Positions 1 to 8,395 are shown, numbered from the stretch's first letter. The stretch: DNA of 46,756 nucleotides from CAUUCF01 sp045580225 (GCA_045580225.1 JAZNNJ010000007.1:1-46756), one strand, 5' to 3'. Made by a program: numbers and translations. Notes: generated by a model from the sequence alone, not told the origin.

Positions 1-1728
1 GGGGTAATTTATAATACCGAGGGTGGTACTGTTGTCAGCATTGATACTTCATTTAAAAAAAATAAGGCTACTGGTGGTGGTGGAGCTGTTTTTAATGATA
101 AATTTGAGGATTCTAAAATGGGAACGATTGTTGTATTTTCAATTAACAAGGATATTGAATTTACGGGCAATATTCCCGATGCTATCTATAATGAAGGCAT
201 AGTTAATTTAAATGCGGCAAATAACCGTATCATTACATTTAATGATATGGTGTCTGGAGATAGCGGAATACTTGATATTAATGGGAATTGTAATATTGGA
301 TTAAGGGGTGTTACTATTCCTAATGGTGGTGTGATCCAATTTAATAATAAAGTTGAAAATAACATAGTTAATCTTCATGGAGGGATACTAAAATTTGGCA
401 CTTATGGTGAAAGTTATGGTTATTTTGATAGTTCAGTGAACTTTAATGTGTATGGTTGCATAATTGATTTTCAAAATAACAAAATTAACATTACTAACTT
501 AGGTCACGTAACTTTAAATAGCAATAACATGCAAATGAAGTTAGATGTCGACCCTGCTAATTTAAAGATGGATCAGATTAAGGTAGATTTACTTGTTGCT
601 AATGGTAAAGCTATTAAGCTTTCTGATATTAACTTGTTAAGTTCGATTGATAAGGTAAATTTTTCATTATCACCATTAGCTTGTGATATAACTAATTCTA
701 TTTGTAAAAATTTAGCTAATTCGATTGAATATACTGGGCAAAATGTGGAAAAAGGTGGGTACCAATATTCAGTTAATTATGATAAAGAAACAGGCATGTT
801 GAATTTTACCTGTTTAAATTGTACTGTGTTTGATAACAAGGTTGGTGTAGTTGCTCCAGTAGCTGCTCAGGTAGGAGGTTATTTATTGCAATTAAATTCG
901 TATGAAGTAGCTTTTGAGAATATGGATATGTATTGTTTAAATGAATTAGAGAAATGTGGTAAATATGATTCGAAAACGGTTTGGTCAAGATCTTATTCAA
1001 AATTTGAGAAGGTGCCATTGAATGGTGGTCCGAAGGTTTCTAATACTGCGTATGGTTCTTATTCGGGGATTGAGTCTTGGATTTTATCTTCTGGAGGTAA
1101 ATATGTTACGGTATTGGGAGTTTATAGTGGTTACAATGGTTCTCATCAGTATTATGAAGGAGCGAGTATAGTACAAAATGGTGGAACATTAGGTTTAGTA
1201 ACTATGACGTATACGGGAAATTGGTTTAGTGGTGTAACTGCAAACGTAGGGGCTAATGGTGGGAAATTTGGAAGAAACAATTTAACAATGTTGATGACCG
1301 GAGTGGCATCTAAAACTGGTTATAATTATTCAATTTTTCAGGGAAAAGGATTTATCCAGCCGAATTTATTAGCTTCATATTTGGTCATAAAGGTTTTTGA
1401 TTATAATGATAATGGTAAAAATATAGTTTCTAGAGCATTGCATGCTCTTCAAATAGAACCAGGATTAAAGATTGTGGGAAATTTGCAAAATAATTGGCAG
1501 CCTTATTTTGCGGGAAGTTTTGTTTGGAATATTTTAGATAAAACTCACTTTCAAGCAGACAATATTGCTTTGCAGGATATTTCAGTTGATTCTTTTGTGA
1601 AGTATGGTGTAGGAGTACGAAAAAATTGGAATAATAAATTCATTGGTTATTTGCAGACTAATGTTGTTAATGGTGGAAGAAATGGAGTAGAAATCCAAAT
1701 TGGATTGAATTGGAATTTAGGGAAGTAA
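1..1728 (+). CDS. Autotransporter, 5'-truncated by the window edge
   Basis: Surface protein secreted through its own C-terminal beta-barrel (type V secretion). The reading frame is open from base 1, so the true start lies upstream; 575 residues are visible. The N-terminal visible part is a Gly/Asn-rich passenger with beta-helix character. It includes an FxxN motif (FKKNKATGGGGAVF) close to the FxxN and GGA(I/L/V) repeats of chlamydial-type Pmp autotransporters. From about base 960 to the end the sequence changes to alternating aromatic and small residues (KTVWSRSY, SYSGIESW, YVTVLGVYSGYNG), typical of a roughly 260-residue autotransporter barrel. The last residues are LNWNLGK rather than a terminal Phe/Trp, which is slightly unusual. 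A transferase gene starts 67 bases downstream on the same strand, so the passenger could be the target of the glycan made by the next genes (inference). Family call firm, subtype uncertain. Confidence 0.8.
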   Translation, partial: GVIYNTEGGTVVSIDTSFKKNKATGGGGAVFNDKFEDSKMGTIVVFSINKDIEFTGNIPDAIYNEGIVNLNAANNRIITFNDMVSGDSGILDINGNCNIGLRGVTIPNGGVIQFNNKVENNIVNLHGGILKFGTYGESYGYFDSSVNFNVYGCIIDFQNNKINITNLGHVTLNSNNMQMKLDVDPANLKMDQIKVDLLVANGKAIKLSDINLLSSIDKVNFSLSPLACDITNSICKNLANSIEYTGQNVEKGGYQYSVNYDKETGMLNFTCLNCTVFDNKVGVVAPVAAQVGGYLLQLNSYEVAFENMDMYCLNELEKCGKYDSKTVWSRSYSKFEKVPLNGGPKVSNTAYGSYSGIESWILSSGGKYVTVLGVYSGYNGSHQYYEGASIVQNGGTLGLVTMTYTGNWFSGVTANVGANGGKFGRNNLTMLMTGVASKTGYNYSIFQGKGFIQPNLLASYLVIKVFDYNDNGKNIVSRALHALQIEPGLKIVGNLQNNWQPYFAGSFVWNILDKTHFQADNIALQDISVDSFVKYGVGVRKNWNNKFIGYLQTNVVNGGRNGVEIQIGLNWNLGK

Positions 1729-1795
1729 TTAACATAGACAAGGAAGTCTAAGGTTTTTATGGAGAGGTACTTTTTTGTATTTAAGAGGAAGTGGT

Positions 1796-2683
1796 ATGGA
1801 TATATTTAAAAATATTTTATCAATTAGGAATGATTCTACACATAAAGTTATTACATTGTTAGGTGTAAAGATAAAATTTCGTCGAATATTTATACCTGAT
1901 AGAGAAGATATAATTCAATTGAAACTATCTAATAATTATAATTATTGGAATGATGTTGCCAAGATTTATCATAAAAAAATTTTTAAAAAATATGAAGGAA
2001 TATATAAAAATCAATCGGTAGTATTATTTGCTTGTGGGCCATCTGCAAAATTCTATGAAAAAGTTAATAACTCGATACATGTTGGGATAAACTATTCATT
2101 TGTTAATAATCCTGTTCACTTAGATTATCTAGTAATTCATGACAATATTGTTGCGCAAACGCATTTTGAAGAATTAAAAGCCTATGATGCAAAAAAATTC
2201 TATGCCTATCACACTAATCCAATAAGTGCAAGAAAATTTAACACAGATACTAACACAATAAAGAAGCTTAATGCAATTCGATTTTTTATTTCAGATCCAG
2301 GAATACATACGTTAGATAATAATGTGCCTAACCCTGTTAACCCAGACATCGCTAACGGACTTTTTTTTGAAAGAGGGGGGGGGACTGTCTTTTCAGCGTT
2401 ACAATTTATATTGTATACACAACCAAGCAAGATTTATTTAGTTGGTTGTGATTGTACAAAAATAGGACATTTCAATATGTTTGAGAAGGAAGATTCTTAT
2501 CTTCTTCCAAAAACACAACACTTATGGGAAGAATTTAAATATATAAAAAATATCTTGTATCCTGCATTAGAGGTAATTTCAATAAACCCAGTAAATTTAA
2601 AGGGGTTGTTCAAAGATGTTTATACGCAAAGTTATGTAGATGCAAATCCGAAACTTAAAGGTAAAAATATAGAAATAATATGA
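1796..2683 (+). CDS. DUF115/MptE-like (Maf-like) glycosyltransferase with a G9 tract
   Basis: 295-residue protein, probably transferring a nonulosonic acid or similar sugar. About residues 75-105 show a Rossmann-type start (VVLFACGPSAKFYE followed by IHVGINYSF), and about 194-220 show GGGTVFSALQF then IYLVGCDCT. This G-rich turn and final LVGCD strand fit the DUF115/MptE-like family that includes Maf flagellin-modifying proteins of Campylobacter. GT42 sialyltransferases have a related layout and are the main alternative. ATG at 1796 is chosen because AGAGGAAG lies at 1783-1790; an upstream in-frame TTG has no such site. Nine consecutive G at 2375-2383 encode Gly194-196, with eight T at 2361-2368, so the gene is now in frame but prone to slippage. 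It sits between an autotransporter and pseudaminic acid genes. Exact acceptor unknown. Confidence 0.65.
   Translation: MDIFKNILSIRNDSTHKVITLLGVKIKFRRIFIPDREDIIQLKLSNNYNYWNDVAKIYHKKIFKKYEGIYKNQSVVLFACGPSAKFYEKVNNSIHVGINYSFVNNPVHLDYLVIHDNIVAQTHFEELKAYDAKKFYAYHTNPISARKFNTDTNTIKKLNAIRFFISDPGIHTLDNNVPNPVNPDIANGLFFERGGGTVFSALQFILYTQPSKIYLVGCDCTKIGHFNMFEKEDSYLLPKTQHLWEEFKYIKNILYPALEVISINPVNLKGLFKDVYTQSYVDANPKLKGKNIEII
2375..2383 (+). repeat. G9 homopolymer in coding sequence
   Basis: Nine G in a row inside the DUF115-like transferase gene, preceded by a run of eight T at 2361-2368. It is the longest G run I noticed in this AT-rich window. The current length keeps the gene open. Confidence 0.9.
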
Positions 2684-2702
2684 TAAAATGATAGGTGGTA
2701 AA

Positions 2703-3695
2703 ATGCTGAATGGAAAAACTATTTTACTGACAGGTGGAACGGGAAGCTTTGGTAAAAAATTTGTTGATACAGTTTTAAAAAAGTATCCAAATGTTAAAAA
2801 AATTATCGTATATTCAAGAGATGAATTTAAACAATTCATGATGTTTAATGTGCCTGAATTTAAACCTTATTTGGGAAAATTAAAATTTTTTATAGGCGAT
2901 GTTAGAGATAAGGAACGTATGATGAGAGCTTTTAAGGGTGTTGATATTGTAATTCATGCTGCTGCTCTGAAGCAAGTTCCGACATGTGAATATAATCCTT
3001 TTGAAGCTGTTAAGACAAATATTTATGGTGCACAAAACGTCATCGATTGTGCGATTGACTGCGGTGTTGAAAAGGTTGTAGCACTTTCTACAGATAAAGC
3101 ATGTGCTCCTATTAATTTATATGGCGCAACAAAATTATGTTCTGATAAATTATTTATTGCAGGTAATGCTTATTGTGGAGGTAAAGATACTCGTTTTGCC
3201 GTGGTTAGGTATGGTAATGTTGCGGGTTCAAGAGGATCTGTTATTCCATTTTTTCAAAAGCTTATGGAAGAAGGAGCAAAAGAACTTCCTATTACAGATA
3301 TGAGAATGACTCGTTTCTGGTTAAAACTTGAACAAGCTGTAGAAATAGTTCTTGAAGTAATAGAACGTATGCAAGGTGGTGAATTGTATGTTAAAAAAAT
3401 TCCTTCAATAAGAATACTACAACTTGTAGAAGCAATTGCGCCACATTTAGTAGTAAAAGAAATTGGCATTCGTCCTGGAGAAAAAATTCACGAACAAATG
3501 ATTACTAAAGAAGATGCTATAAACACAATTGAATTTAATGATTTTTATATTATTCTTCCTCAGATTGATTTGGAAAATATTGAACATAAGTATCCAAATG
3601 CAAAAAAAGTTCCTGCTGGTTTTGAATATCATTCCGGCAACAATGATAAATGGCTAACTGTAAAGGAAATGAGAAAATTAATCAGTGAAATATAG
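2703..3695 (+). CDS. pseB: UDP-GlcNAc 4,6-dehydratase/5-epimerase (PseB)
   Basis: First enzyme of CMP-pseudaminic acid synthesis: converts UDP-GlcNAc to the 4-keto-6-deoxy-L-arabino sugar, using NADP. 330 residues. The Rossmann motif TGGTGSFG is at the N-terminus, GDVRD follows, and STDKA with YGATK give the catalytic Thr/Asp/Lys and Tyr-x-x-x-Lys. The PseB signatures GNVAGSRGSV, ITDMRMTRFW, IRPGEKIHE and a terminal NNDKWL block are all present. ATG at 2703 is chosen over the in-frame ATG at 2688 because AGGTGG lies at 2692-2697. Starts 19 bases after the transferase gene and 14 bases before pseC. PseB is preferred over retaining dehydratases such as LegB because of the overall close match to the inverting family and the neighbours. 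Confidence 0.9.
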   Translation: MLNGKTILLTGGTGSFGKKFVDTVLKKYPNVKKIIVYSRDEFKQFMMFNVPEFKPYLGKLKFFIGDVRDKERMMRAFKGVDIVIHAAALKQVPTCEYNPFEAVKTNIYGAQNVIDCAIDCGVEKVVALSTDKACAPINLYGATKLCSDKLFIAGNAYCGGKDTRFAVVRYGNVAGSRGSVIPFFQKLMEEGAKELPITDMRMTRFWLKLEQAVEIVLEVIERMQGGELYVKKIPSIRILQLVEAIAPHLVVKEIGIRPGEKIHEQMITKEDAINTIEFNDFYIILPQIDLENIEHKYPNAKKVPAGFEYHSGNNDKWLTVKEMRKLISEI

Positions 3696-3709
3696 GTATA
3701 ATTTCTTAC

Positions 3710-4810
3710 ATGAAAACATACGCGTATGGTAAACAAAATATAACTGATGGTGATATACGGGTTGTTGTTGACGCTCTAAAATCACCCTATCTTACTTGTG
3801 GTCCAAAAGTAAAAGAATTTGAACAAGCTATTTGCGATTACACTGGTGCAAAATATGCAGTTGCAGTAAATTCTGCAACATCTGGGTTGCATATAGCAAT
3901 GATGGCAGCTGGTATTGGAGTTGGTGATGAGGTGATAACTTCGCCAATAACATTTATTGCAAGTGCTAATTGTGCAAGATTTTGCGGGGCTGATATTAAA
4001 TTTGCTGATGTAAGAAAAGATACAGTGAACATTGATTATAAGGAAGTTGAGAAACAAATTACACCAAAGACAAAAGCTATTATTCCAGTTCATTTTGCTG
4101 GTCAATCTTGCGACATGCAAAAAATTTATGAAATAGCTAAAAAGCGTAATCTGTTTGTGGTTGAAGATGCAGCACACGCAATTGGTTCAGAGTATAAAGG
4201 TAAAAAAGTTGGAAGCTGTGAATTTTCTGATATGACAGTATTTTCATTTCATCCAGTAAAAACAATTACAACTGCAGAGGGTGGAGCAGTTGTAACTAAT
4301 AATAAAGAATTGTATGATAAACTATGCGTGTTCAGATCCCATGGTGTACATAAAGACTGTGATATGGTTAACACGTGGGAGTACGAAATGCGTGAATTGG
4401 GTTATAACTACCGCATGACGGATGTTCAAGCCGCATTAGGTATTTCCCAGCTAAGAAGGTTGGATGATTTTAAGAAACGTCGCAGGGAAATTGTAAGGTT
4501 CTATAACGATGAATTGAATCTTACGCATTTAATTGAGAAGAATTATTCTAATGCATGTTTCCATTTATATCCTATTTTAGTTGAGGATAGAAAGAGGTTT
4601 TATTTTGATGCAAGGGAAAAAGGTTTGTATCTTCAAGTCCATTATATTCCTGTGCATACACAACCTTATTATAGAGTGTTAGGGTATGACTGGGGTGATT
4701 ACCCAAACGCAGAAGAGTATTATAAATATTGCATTTCACTTCCATTATATCCGGAATTGACTGATGAAGATTTGGTTGAAATAGTTAAAAGGGTTAAGAG
4801 TATTTTATGA
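3710..4810 (+). CDS. pseC: UDP-4-keto-sugar aminotransferase (PseC)
   Basis: PLP enzyme of the DegT/DnrJ/EryC1 family that aminates C4 of the PseB product to give UDP-4-amino-4,6-dideoxy-beta-L-AltNAc. 366 residues, normal family length. Visible motifs: YLTCGPKVKEFE near residue 30, the cofactor-binding VEDAAHAIG (Asp153), and the internal-aldimine lysine in FSFHPVKTITTAEGGA (Lys184). The C-terminal LQVHYIPVHTQPYYR is typical of PseC. Its stop overlaps the pseF start by four bases (ATGA), which implies translational coupling. Together with PseB this sets the L-altro (pseudaminic) branch. Confidence 0.9.
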   Translation: MKTYAYGKQNITDGDIRVVVDALKSPYLTCGPKVKEFEQAICDYTGAKYAVAVNSATSGLHIAMMAAGIGVGDEVITSPITFIASANCARFCGADIKFADVRKDTVNIDYKEVEKQITPKTKAIIPVHFAGQSCDMQKIYEIAKKRNLFVVEDAAHAIGSEYKGKKVGSCEFSDMTVFSFHPVKTITTAEGGAVVTNNKELYDKLCVFRSHGVHKDCDMVNTWEYEMRELGYNYRMTDVQAALGISQLRRLDDFKKRRREIVRFYNDELNLTHLIEKNYSNACFHLYPILVEDRKRFYFDAREKGLYLQVHYIPVHTQPYYRVLGYDWGDYPNAEEYYKYCISLPLYPELTDEDLVEIVKRVKSIL

Positions 4811-5481
4811 AAAATATTGCAATAATAACTGCTAGAGGTGGGAGCAAAAGAATTTTTCGAAAAAATATAAAAGAGTTTGCAGGTAAGCCAATGCTTGCCT
4901 ATGCAATTGAGGCAGCTTTAAAATCAGAAATTTTTGATGAAATTATGGTCTCTACTGATGATAATGAAATTGCAGATATTGCAAGAAAATATGGTGCAAA
5001 TGTTCCATTTATGAGATCAGAGGCTACTGCAAACGATTTTGCAACTACTATGGATGTTTTAAACGAAGTTAAATCTGAATATAAAAAACGCAGTATGGAG
5101 TTTAGTACGATATGTTGTATTTACCCTTGTGTTCCGTTTTTGACTGCTAAAATTTTAAAAGAAGCCTATGAAACTTTTAAGAGATCAGGGAAATCTGCCT
5201 TAACTCCAGTTGTTAAATATTCATTCCCTATCCAAAGGGCTTTTGCAGTAAATGAAAATGGTGATTTGTATTATAGAGAGCCTGAAAATGCGCCTAAACG
5301 GTCGCAAGATTTAGAACCAATGTATCATGATGTAGGAATGTTTTATTTTTATAGCGATGATAAATCAAAACAACATGGGATTGTCCCTTATATTATGGAA
5401 GAAAACGTCGTTCAAGATATTGATACAATTGATGATTGGAAGATGGCAGAAATAAAATATAAGGTGTTATATGGCATATAA
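4807..5481 (+). CDS. pseF: Pseudaminic acid cytidylyltransferase (PseF)
   Basis: Activates pseudaminic acid with CTP to give CMP-Pse, the donor for glycosyltransferases. 224 residues. The N-terminal ITARGGSKRIFRKNIKEFAGKPM is the CMP-sugar synthetase nucleotide-binding loop, followed by VSTDDNEIADIARKYGA and VPFMRSE, which match PseF better than NeuA. The central YPCVPFLTA and DVGMFYFY blocks are also family motifs. It overlaps pseC by four bases and the following TIM-barrel gene by eleven. The substrate is inferred from the operon. Confidence 0.88.
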   Translation: MKNIAIITARGGSKRIFRKNIKEFAGKPMLAYAIEAALKSEIFDEIMVSTDDNEIADIARKYGANVPFMRSEATANDFATTMDVLNEVKSEYKKRSMEFSTICCIYPCVPFLTAKILKEAYETFKRSGKSALTPVVKYSFPIQRAFAVNENGDLYYREPENAPKRSQDLEPMYHDVGMFYFYSDDKSKQHGIVPYIMEENVVQDIDTIDDWKMAEIKYKVLYGI

Positions 5482-6241
5482 ATTGGGTTTAAAACTTTGG
5501 TCAATAAATACGAATGATTATTATAGAGAAGCTAAACGACTTTATGCTGAAGGAACTTTTGATTACATAGAATTGTATATTGTGCCCGGGACTTTAGATA
5601 CTTTATCTTCTTGGAAGGCTTTGAATATCCCTTTTATAATTCATGCGCCACATTTTATGCATGGGTTTAATTTGGCAAAAAAAGAAAAAGAAAAATCAAA
5701 TTTTGGAATATACAGAGAAGTGAAACAGTTTGCCGATGAATTAAATGCTCTGTTTATTATTTTTCATGGTGGTATTGACGGCAGTATAAAAGAAACGGCT
5801 GGGCAGCTTGCAAGTTTTAATGAAGCGAGAGCTTTAATTGAGAATAAACCATGTGTAGCTTTGCCGAATGAAATTGGTGGAGAATTTTGTAGGGGATGTA
5901 ATATTAACGAAATTAAATTTATAAAAGAAGCTGCAAAATGCGGTTTTTGTCTTGATTTTGGACACGCAATTTGTGCTGCAAATTCATTTGAGCTAAATAT
6001 TTATGAATATTGTAAAAGATTTTTACAATTTAACCCAAATATGTTTCATTTAGCAGATTTAGATAGTATAAATTCTCCTTATGATTCTCATTTACATCTT
6101 GGGGCTGGTAATTTGGATTTTAAGCAGATTTTTGATATGATACCAGATAGAAGCTATGTTACTTTTGAAACAGTGAAAAATTCAAAAAAAAATCTGAATG
6201 ATTTTATTGAGGATATAGAATGGCTAAGGAATTTTCAATAA
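5471..6241 (+). CDS. Xylose isomerase-like TIM-barrel protein in the Pse operon
   Basis: 256-residue protein of the AP-endonuclease-2/sugar-phosphate isomerase superfamily. Possible metal ligands follow the usual strand-end pattern: IIHAPHF, IIFHGG, LPNEIGG, LDFGHA, FHLAD and a terminal TFETV. This fits a divalent-metal isomerase, epimerase or phosphoesterase-like site. It overlaps pseF by 11 bases and the pseH-pseI fusion by 22, so it is clearly an operon member. It occupies the place where one would expect PseG, the UDP-sugar hydrolase, which is not seen anywhere in the window. Whether it replaces PseG, makes a modified Pse variant, or does something else cannot be told from sequence. Fold call good, function unknown. 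Confidence 0.75.
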   Translation: MAYKLGLKLWSINTNDYYREAKRLYAEGTFDYIELYIVPGTLDTLSSWKALNIPFIIHAPHFMHGFNLAKKEKEKSNFGIYREVKQFADELNALFIIFHGGIDGSIKETAGQLASFNEARALIENKPCVALPNEIGGEFCRGCNINEIKFIKEAAKCGFCLDFGHAICAANSFELNIYEYCKRFLQFNPNMFHLADLDSINSPYDSHLHLGAGNLDFKQIFDMIPDRSYVTFETVKNSKKNLNDFIEDIEWLRNFQ

Positions 6242-7674
6242 GACTAGCAACAGTTTATGACGTAAAAAAAGTTTTTGAGCTTTCGAATGATAATGTTGTT
6301 CGTGCAAATTCTATCAATCAAGAAAAAATTAGATGGGAAGATCACGTGAAATGGTTTGAAGAACGCATCAAAAAGCAGGATGTTCCTTTTTATATTGTAG
6401 AGTCTCTTGATGGGGAATTTATTGCACAGGTGCATTTTGATAAAAGGGAAGAAGTTACAGTTTCAATTGGTATTACGGAACAGTTTAGGGGTAAAGGTCT
6501 AGCGTCTAAGATTATAGAACAGTGTTCTAGAAAAACTAGCTTAAAGAAGATTATTGCATTTGTTAAAAAAGAAAATTTTGTTTCGCAAAAAGCGTTTTTA
6601 AAGGCGGGTTATAATCTACAATGTGAAGAAAATGGATATTTTAAATATGTATATGGAAATTCTGTCTATATTATCGCGGAGATGTCTGCAAATCATTGCG
6701 GAAATAAAGAATTAGCTAAAAAAATAATTAAATCAGCAAAAGATTGTGGAGCTGATGCTGTTAAAATACAGACATATACAGCTGATACAATTACAATTGA
6801 TTGCAATAATGAAGAATTTCAAATAAAGGATGAGAAGAGTTTTTGGAATGGTGAGAATCTTTATTGTCTTTATCAAAAAGCTTATACGCCATGGGAATGG
6901 CAAGGTGAGTTAAAGCAATATGCTGATGAAATTGGAATTGATTTTTTTTCTACTCCGTTTGATTGTACAGCAGTTGATTTTCTTGAAAGTATAAATGTGC
7001 CTTGTTACAAGATAGCTTCATTTGAGGCTATAGACTATCCTTTAATAAAATATGCTGCTAAGTTTGGCAAACCAATGATACTTTCAACAGGAATATCATC
7101 GTTAGAAGAGATTCAAGGTGCAATAGATGCTTGTAAATCAGTAGGAAATAACAATATAACGATCTTGAAATGTACATCTGCCTATCCAGCACAATTAGAG
7201 GACATGAATGTAATTACGATAAGAGATATGACGGAAAGATTTTTTTCTCAGGGGATAAAAATAGGTTTATCAGATCATTCGATGAGTAATGTTCCAGCAG
7301 TTATTGCTGTGGCGTTTGGTGCAAAAGTTATTGAGAAACATTTTACTCTCGATAGAAAATTAGGCGGTGTCGATGCTGGATTTTCTTTGGAGCCTGGAGA
7401 GTTTAAGGCTTTGGTCCAAGTAATTCGTGATACAGAAAAAGCATTAGGTAGAGTTGATTATTCAATAAACAAAAAAAATAGGAGATTTGCACGTTCACTT
7501 TATGTTGTAAAAGATATTAAACACGGTGAAATTTTGACTTCAGAAAATATTCGTTCCATAAGACCTTCTAAAGGTCTTCATCCAAAATATTACAAAGAAG
7601 TTTTAGGTAAGATTGCAAAGTGTGATTTGAAACGGGGGACTCCTTTGTTAATGGACCACATTGTTAAAATGTAA
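6220..7674 (+). CDS. pseI: Fused N-acetyltransferase and pseudaminic acid synthase (PseH-PseI)
   Basis: 484 residues in two enzymes. Residues 1 to about 145 are a GNAT acetyltransferase with the acetyl-CoA loop QFRGKGLAS at 89-96, expected to acetylate the 4-amino group (PseH role). From about 146 the protein is a NeuB-type synthase that condenses the 6-deoxy-AltdiNAc with phosphoenolpyruvate: IIAEMSANHCG, VKIQTYTADT, FFSTPFD, GLSDHSMSN, and EKHFTLDRKLGGVD followed by FSLEPGEFK. The last block is characteristic of PseI rather than LegI/NeuB. About residues 420-484 form the C-terminal SAF (antifreeze-like) domain. PseH and PseI are usually separate proteins, so the fusion is noteworthy. It is the last gene of the operon; no strong terminator follows. 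Confidence 0.88.
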   Translation: MAKEFSIRLATVYDVKKVFELSNDNVVRANSINQEKIRWEDHVKWFEERIKKQDVPFYIVESLDGEFIAQVHFDKREEVTVSIGITEQFRGKGLASKIIEQCSRKTSLKKIIAFVKKENFVSQKAFLKAGYNLQCEENGYFKYVYGNSVYIIAEMSANHCGNKELAKKIIKSAKDCGADAVKIQTYTADTITIDCNNEEFQIKDEKSFWNGENLYCLYQKAYTPWEWQGELKQYADEIGIDFFSTPFDCTAVDFLESINVPCYKIASFEAIDYPLIKYAAKFGKPMILSTGISSLEEIQGAIDACKSVGNNNITILKCTSAYPAQLEDMNVITIRDMTERFFSQGIKIGLSDHSMSNVPAVIAVAFGAKVIEKHFTLDRKLGGVDAGFSLEPGEFKALVQVIRDTEKALGRVDYSINKKNRRFARSLYVVKDIKHGEILTSENIRSIRPSKGLHPKYYKEVLGKIAKCDLKRGTPLLMDHIVKM

Positions 7675-7975
7675 TTTTTGAAAAGGTTATATTATTGTTA
7701 GTGATGATTATGGGGTTTTTAAACTACTATGAACTTTTTATATGTTCATAAAATTTATTTTAATAACTGCTTCTAACTGGTCACTAAAGCTGTTTTGTTC
7801 TCATGTTTTTTGTCGATTATTATATATTTGTCCAAAAAGTTTTATTGGTTTTTAGTGATCTTATTTATGCAATTTTGATTTATAATTGAATTTTATTACT
7901 TTAGCCGAGAGTTAAAATCGTACTTTATTAAACTACAAAATTATTTATATGTTCGTTTTATTTGTTTGTTCACAT
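7675..7975. other. Intergenic gap between convergent units
   Basis: About 300 AT-rich bases between the end of the pse operon (+) and the 3' end of a tRNA cluster (-). No plausible gene is seen on either strand. The only structure noticed is a short hairpin at 7728-7750. Confidence 0.7.
7728..7750 (+). terminator. Weak hairpin, possible terminator of the pse operon
   Basis: TATGAAC and GTTCATA form a 7-bp stem with a 9-base loop, 53 bases after the pseI stop. It is followed by an A/T-rich stretch but not by a clean T run, so termination activity is doubtful. Confidence 0.3.
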
Positions 7976-8052
<77 letters not shown>

Positions 8053-8063
8053 TTAAGAAAAAA

Positions 8064-8152
8064 TGGTGCCCAGGGCCGGAATCGAACCGGCACGAGATTT
8101 AAGTCCCGAGGGATTTTAAGTCCCTTGCGTCTACCTGTTCCGCCACCTGGGC
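8064..8152 (-). tRNA. tRNA-Leu (anticodon UAA)
   Basis: 89 bases with the long variable arm of class II tRNAs, acceptor GCCCAGG/CCTGGGC, anticodon TAA, and an encoded CCA. Corresponds to leuZ in the E. coli glyW-cysT-leuZ cluster. Confidence 0.95.
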
Positions 8153-8169
8153 AATTCTGTTGTTTTAAA

Positions 8170-8240
8170 AGGCTGAGGTCGGAATCGAACCGGCGTCCAC
8201 GGTTTTGCAGACCGCTGCATAACCACTCTGCCACCCAGCC
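8170..8240 (-). tRNA. tRNA-Cys (anticodon GCA)
   Basis: 71 bases, acceptor GGCTGGG/CTCAGCC with one G-U pair, discriminator U73 as expected for Cys, anticodon GCA. CCA is not encoded (TTT follows). Corresponds to cysT. Confidence 0.95.
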
Positions 8241-8253
8241 AAACAATCTTTTG

Positions 8254-8326
8254 AGCGGGAAACGAGGCTCGAACTCGCGACCCCAACCTTGGCAAGGTTG
8301 TGCTCTACCAACTGAGCTATTCCCGC
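8254..8326 (-). tRNA. tRNA-Gly (anticodon GCC)
   Basis: 73 bases, acceptor GCGGGAA/TTCCCGC, discriminator U73, anticodon GCC; CCA is not encoded. First gene of the cluster, 24 bases from the promoter -10 box. Corresponds to glyW. Confidence 0.95.
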
Positions 8327-8349
8327 AATCTATACCAAAAACCTTCTTT

Positions 8350-8378
8350 ATTATTAACAAGTAATAAAGATTAGTCAA
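8350..8378 (-). promoter_or_regulatory. Promoter of the tRNA Gly-Cys-Leu-Pro cluster
   Basis: Read on the minus strand: TTGACT at 8378-8373, a 17-base spacer, then AATAAT at 8355-8350. Each box is one base off consensus. It sits in the 69-base gap between the uvrC stop codon and tRNA-Gly. Confidence 0.75.
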
Positions 8379-8395
8379 GTATTTTTCAAAAATAA

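Noticed and set aside
2703..7674. Legionaminic or sialic acid pathway instead of pseudaminic acid
   Set aside because: The synthase has the GGVD...FSLEP block of PseI, and the dehydratase and aminotransferase match PseB/PseC; no LegG/NeuC-type hydrolysing epimerase is seen.
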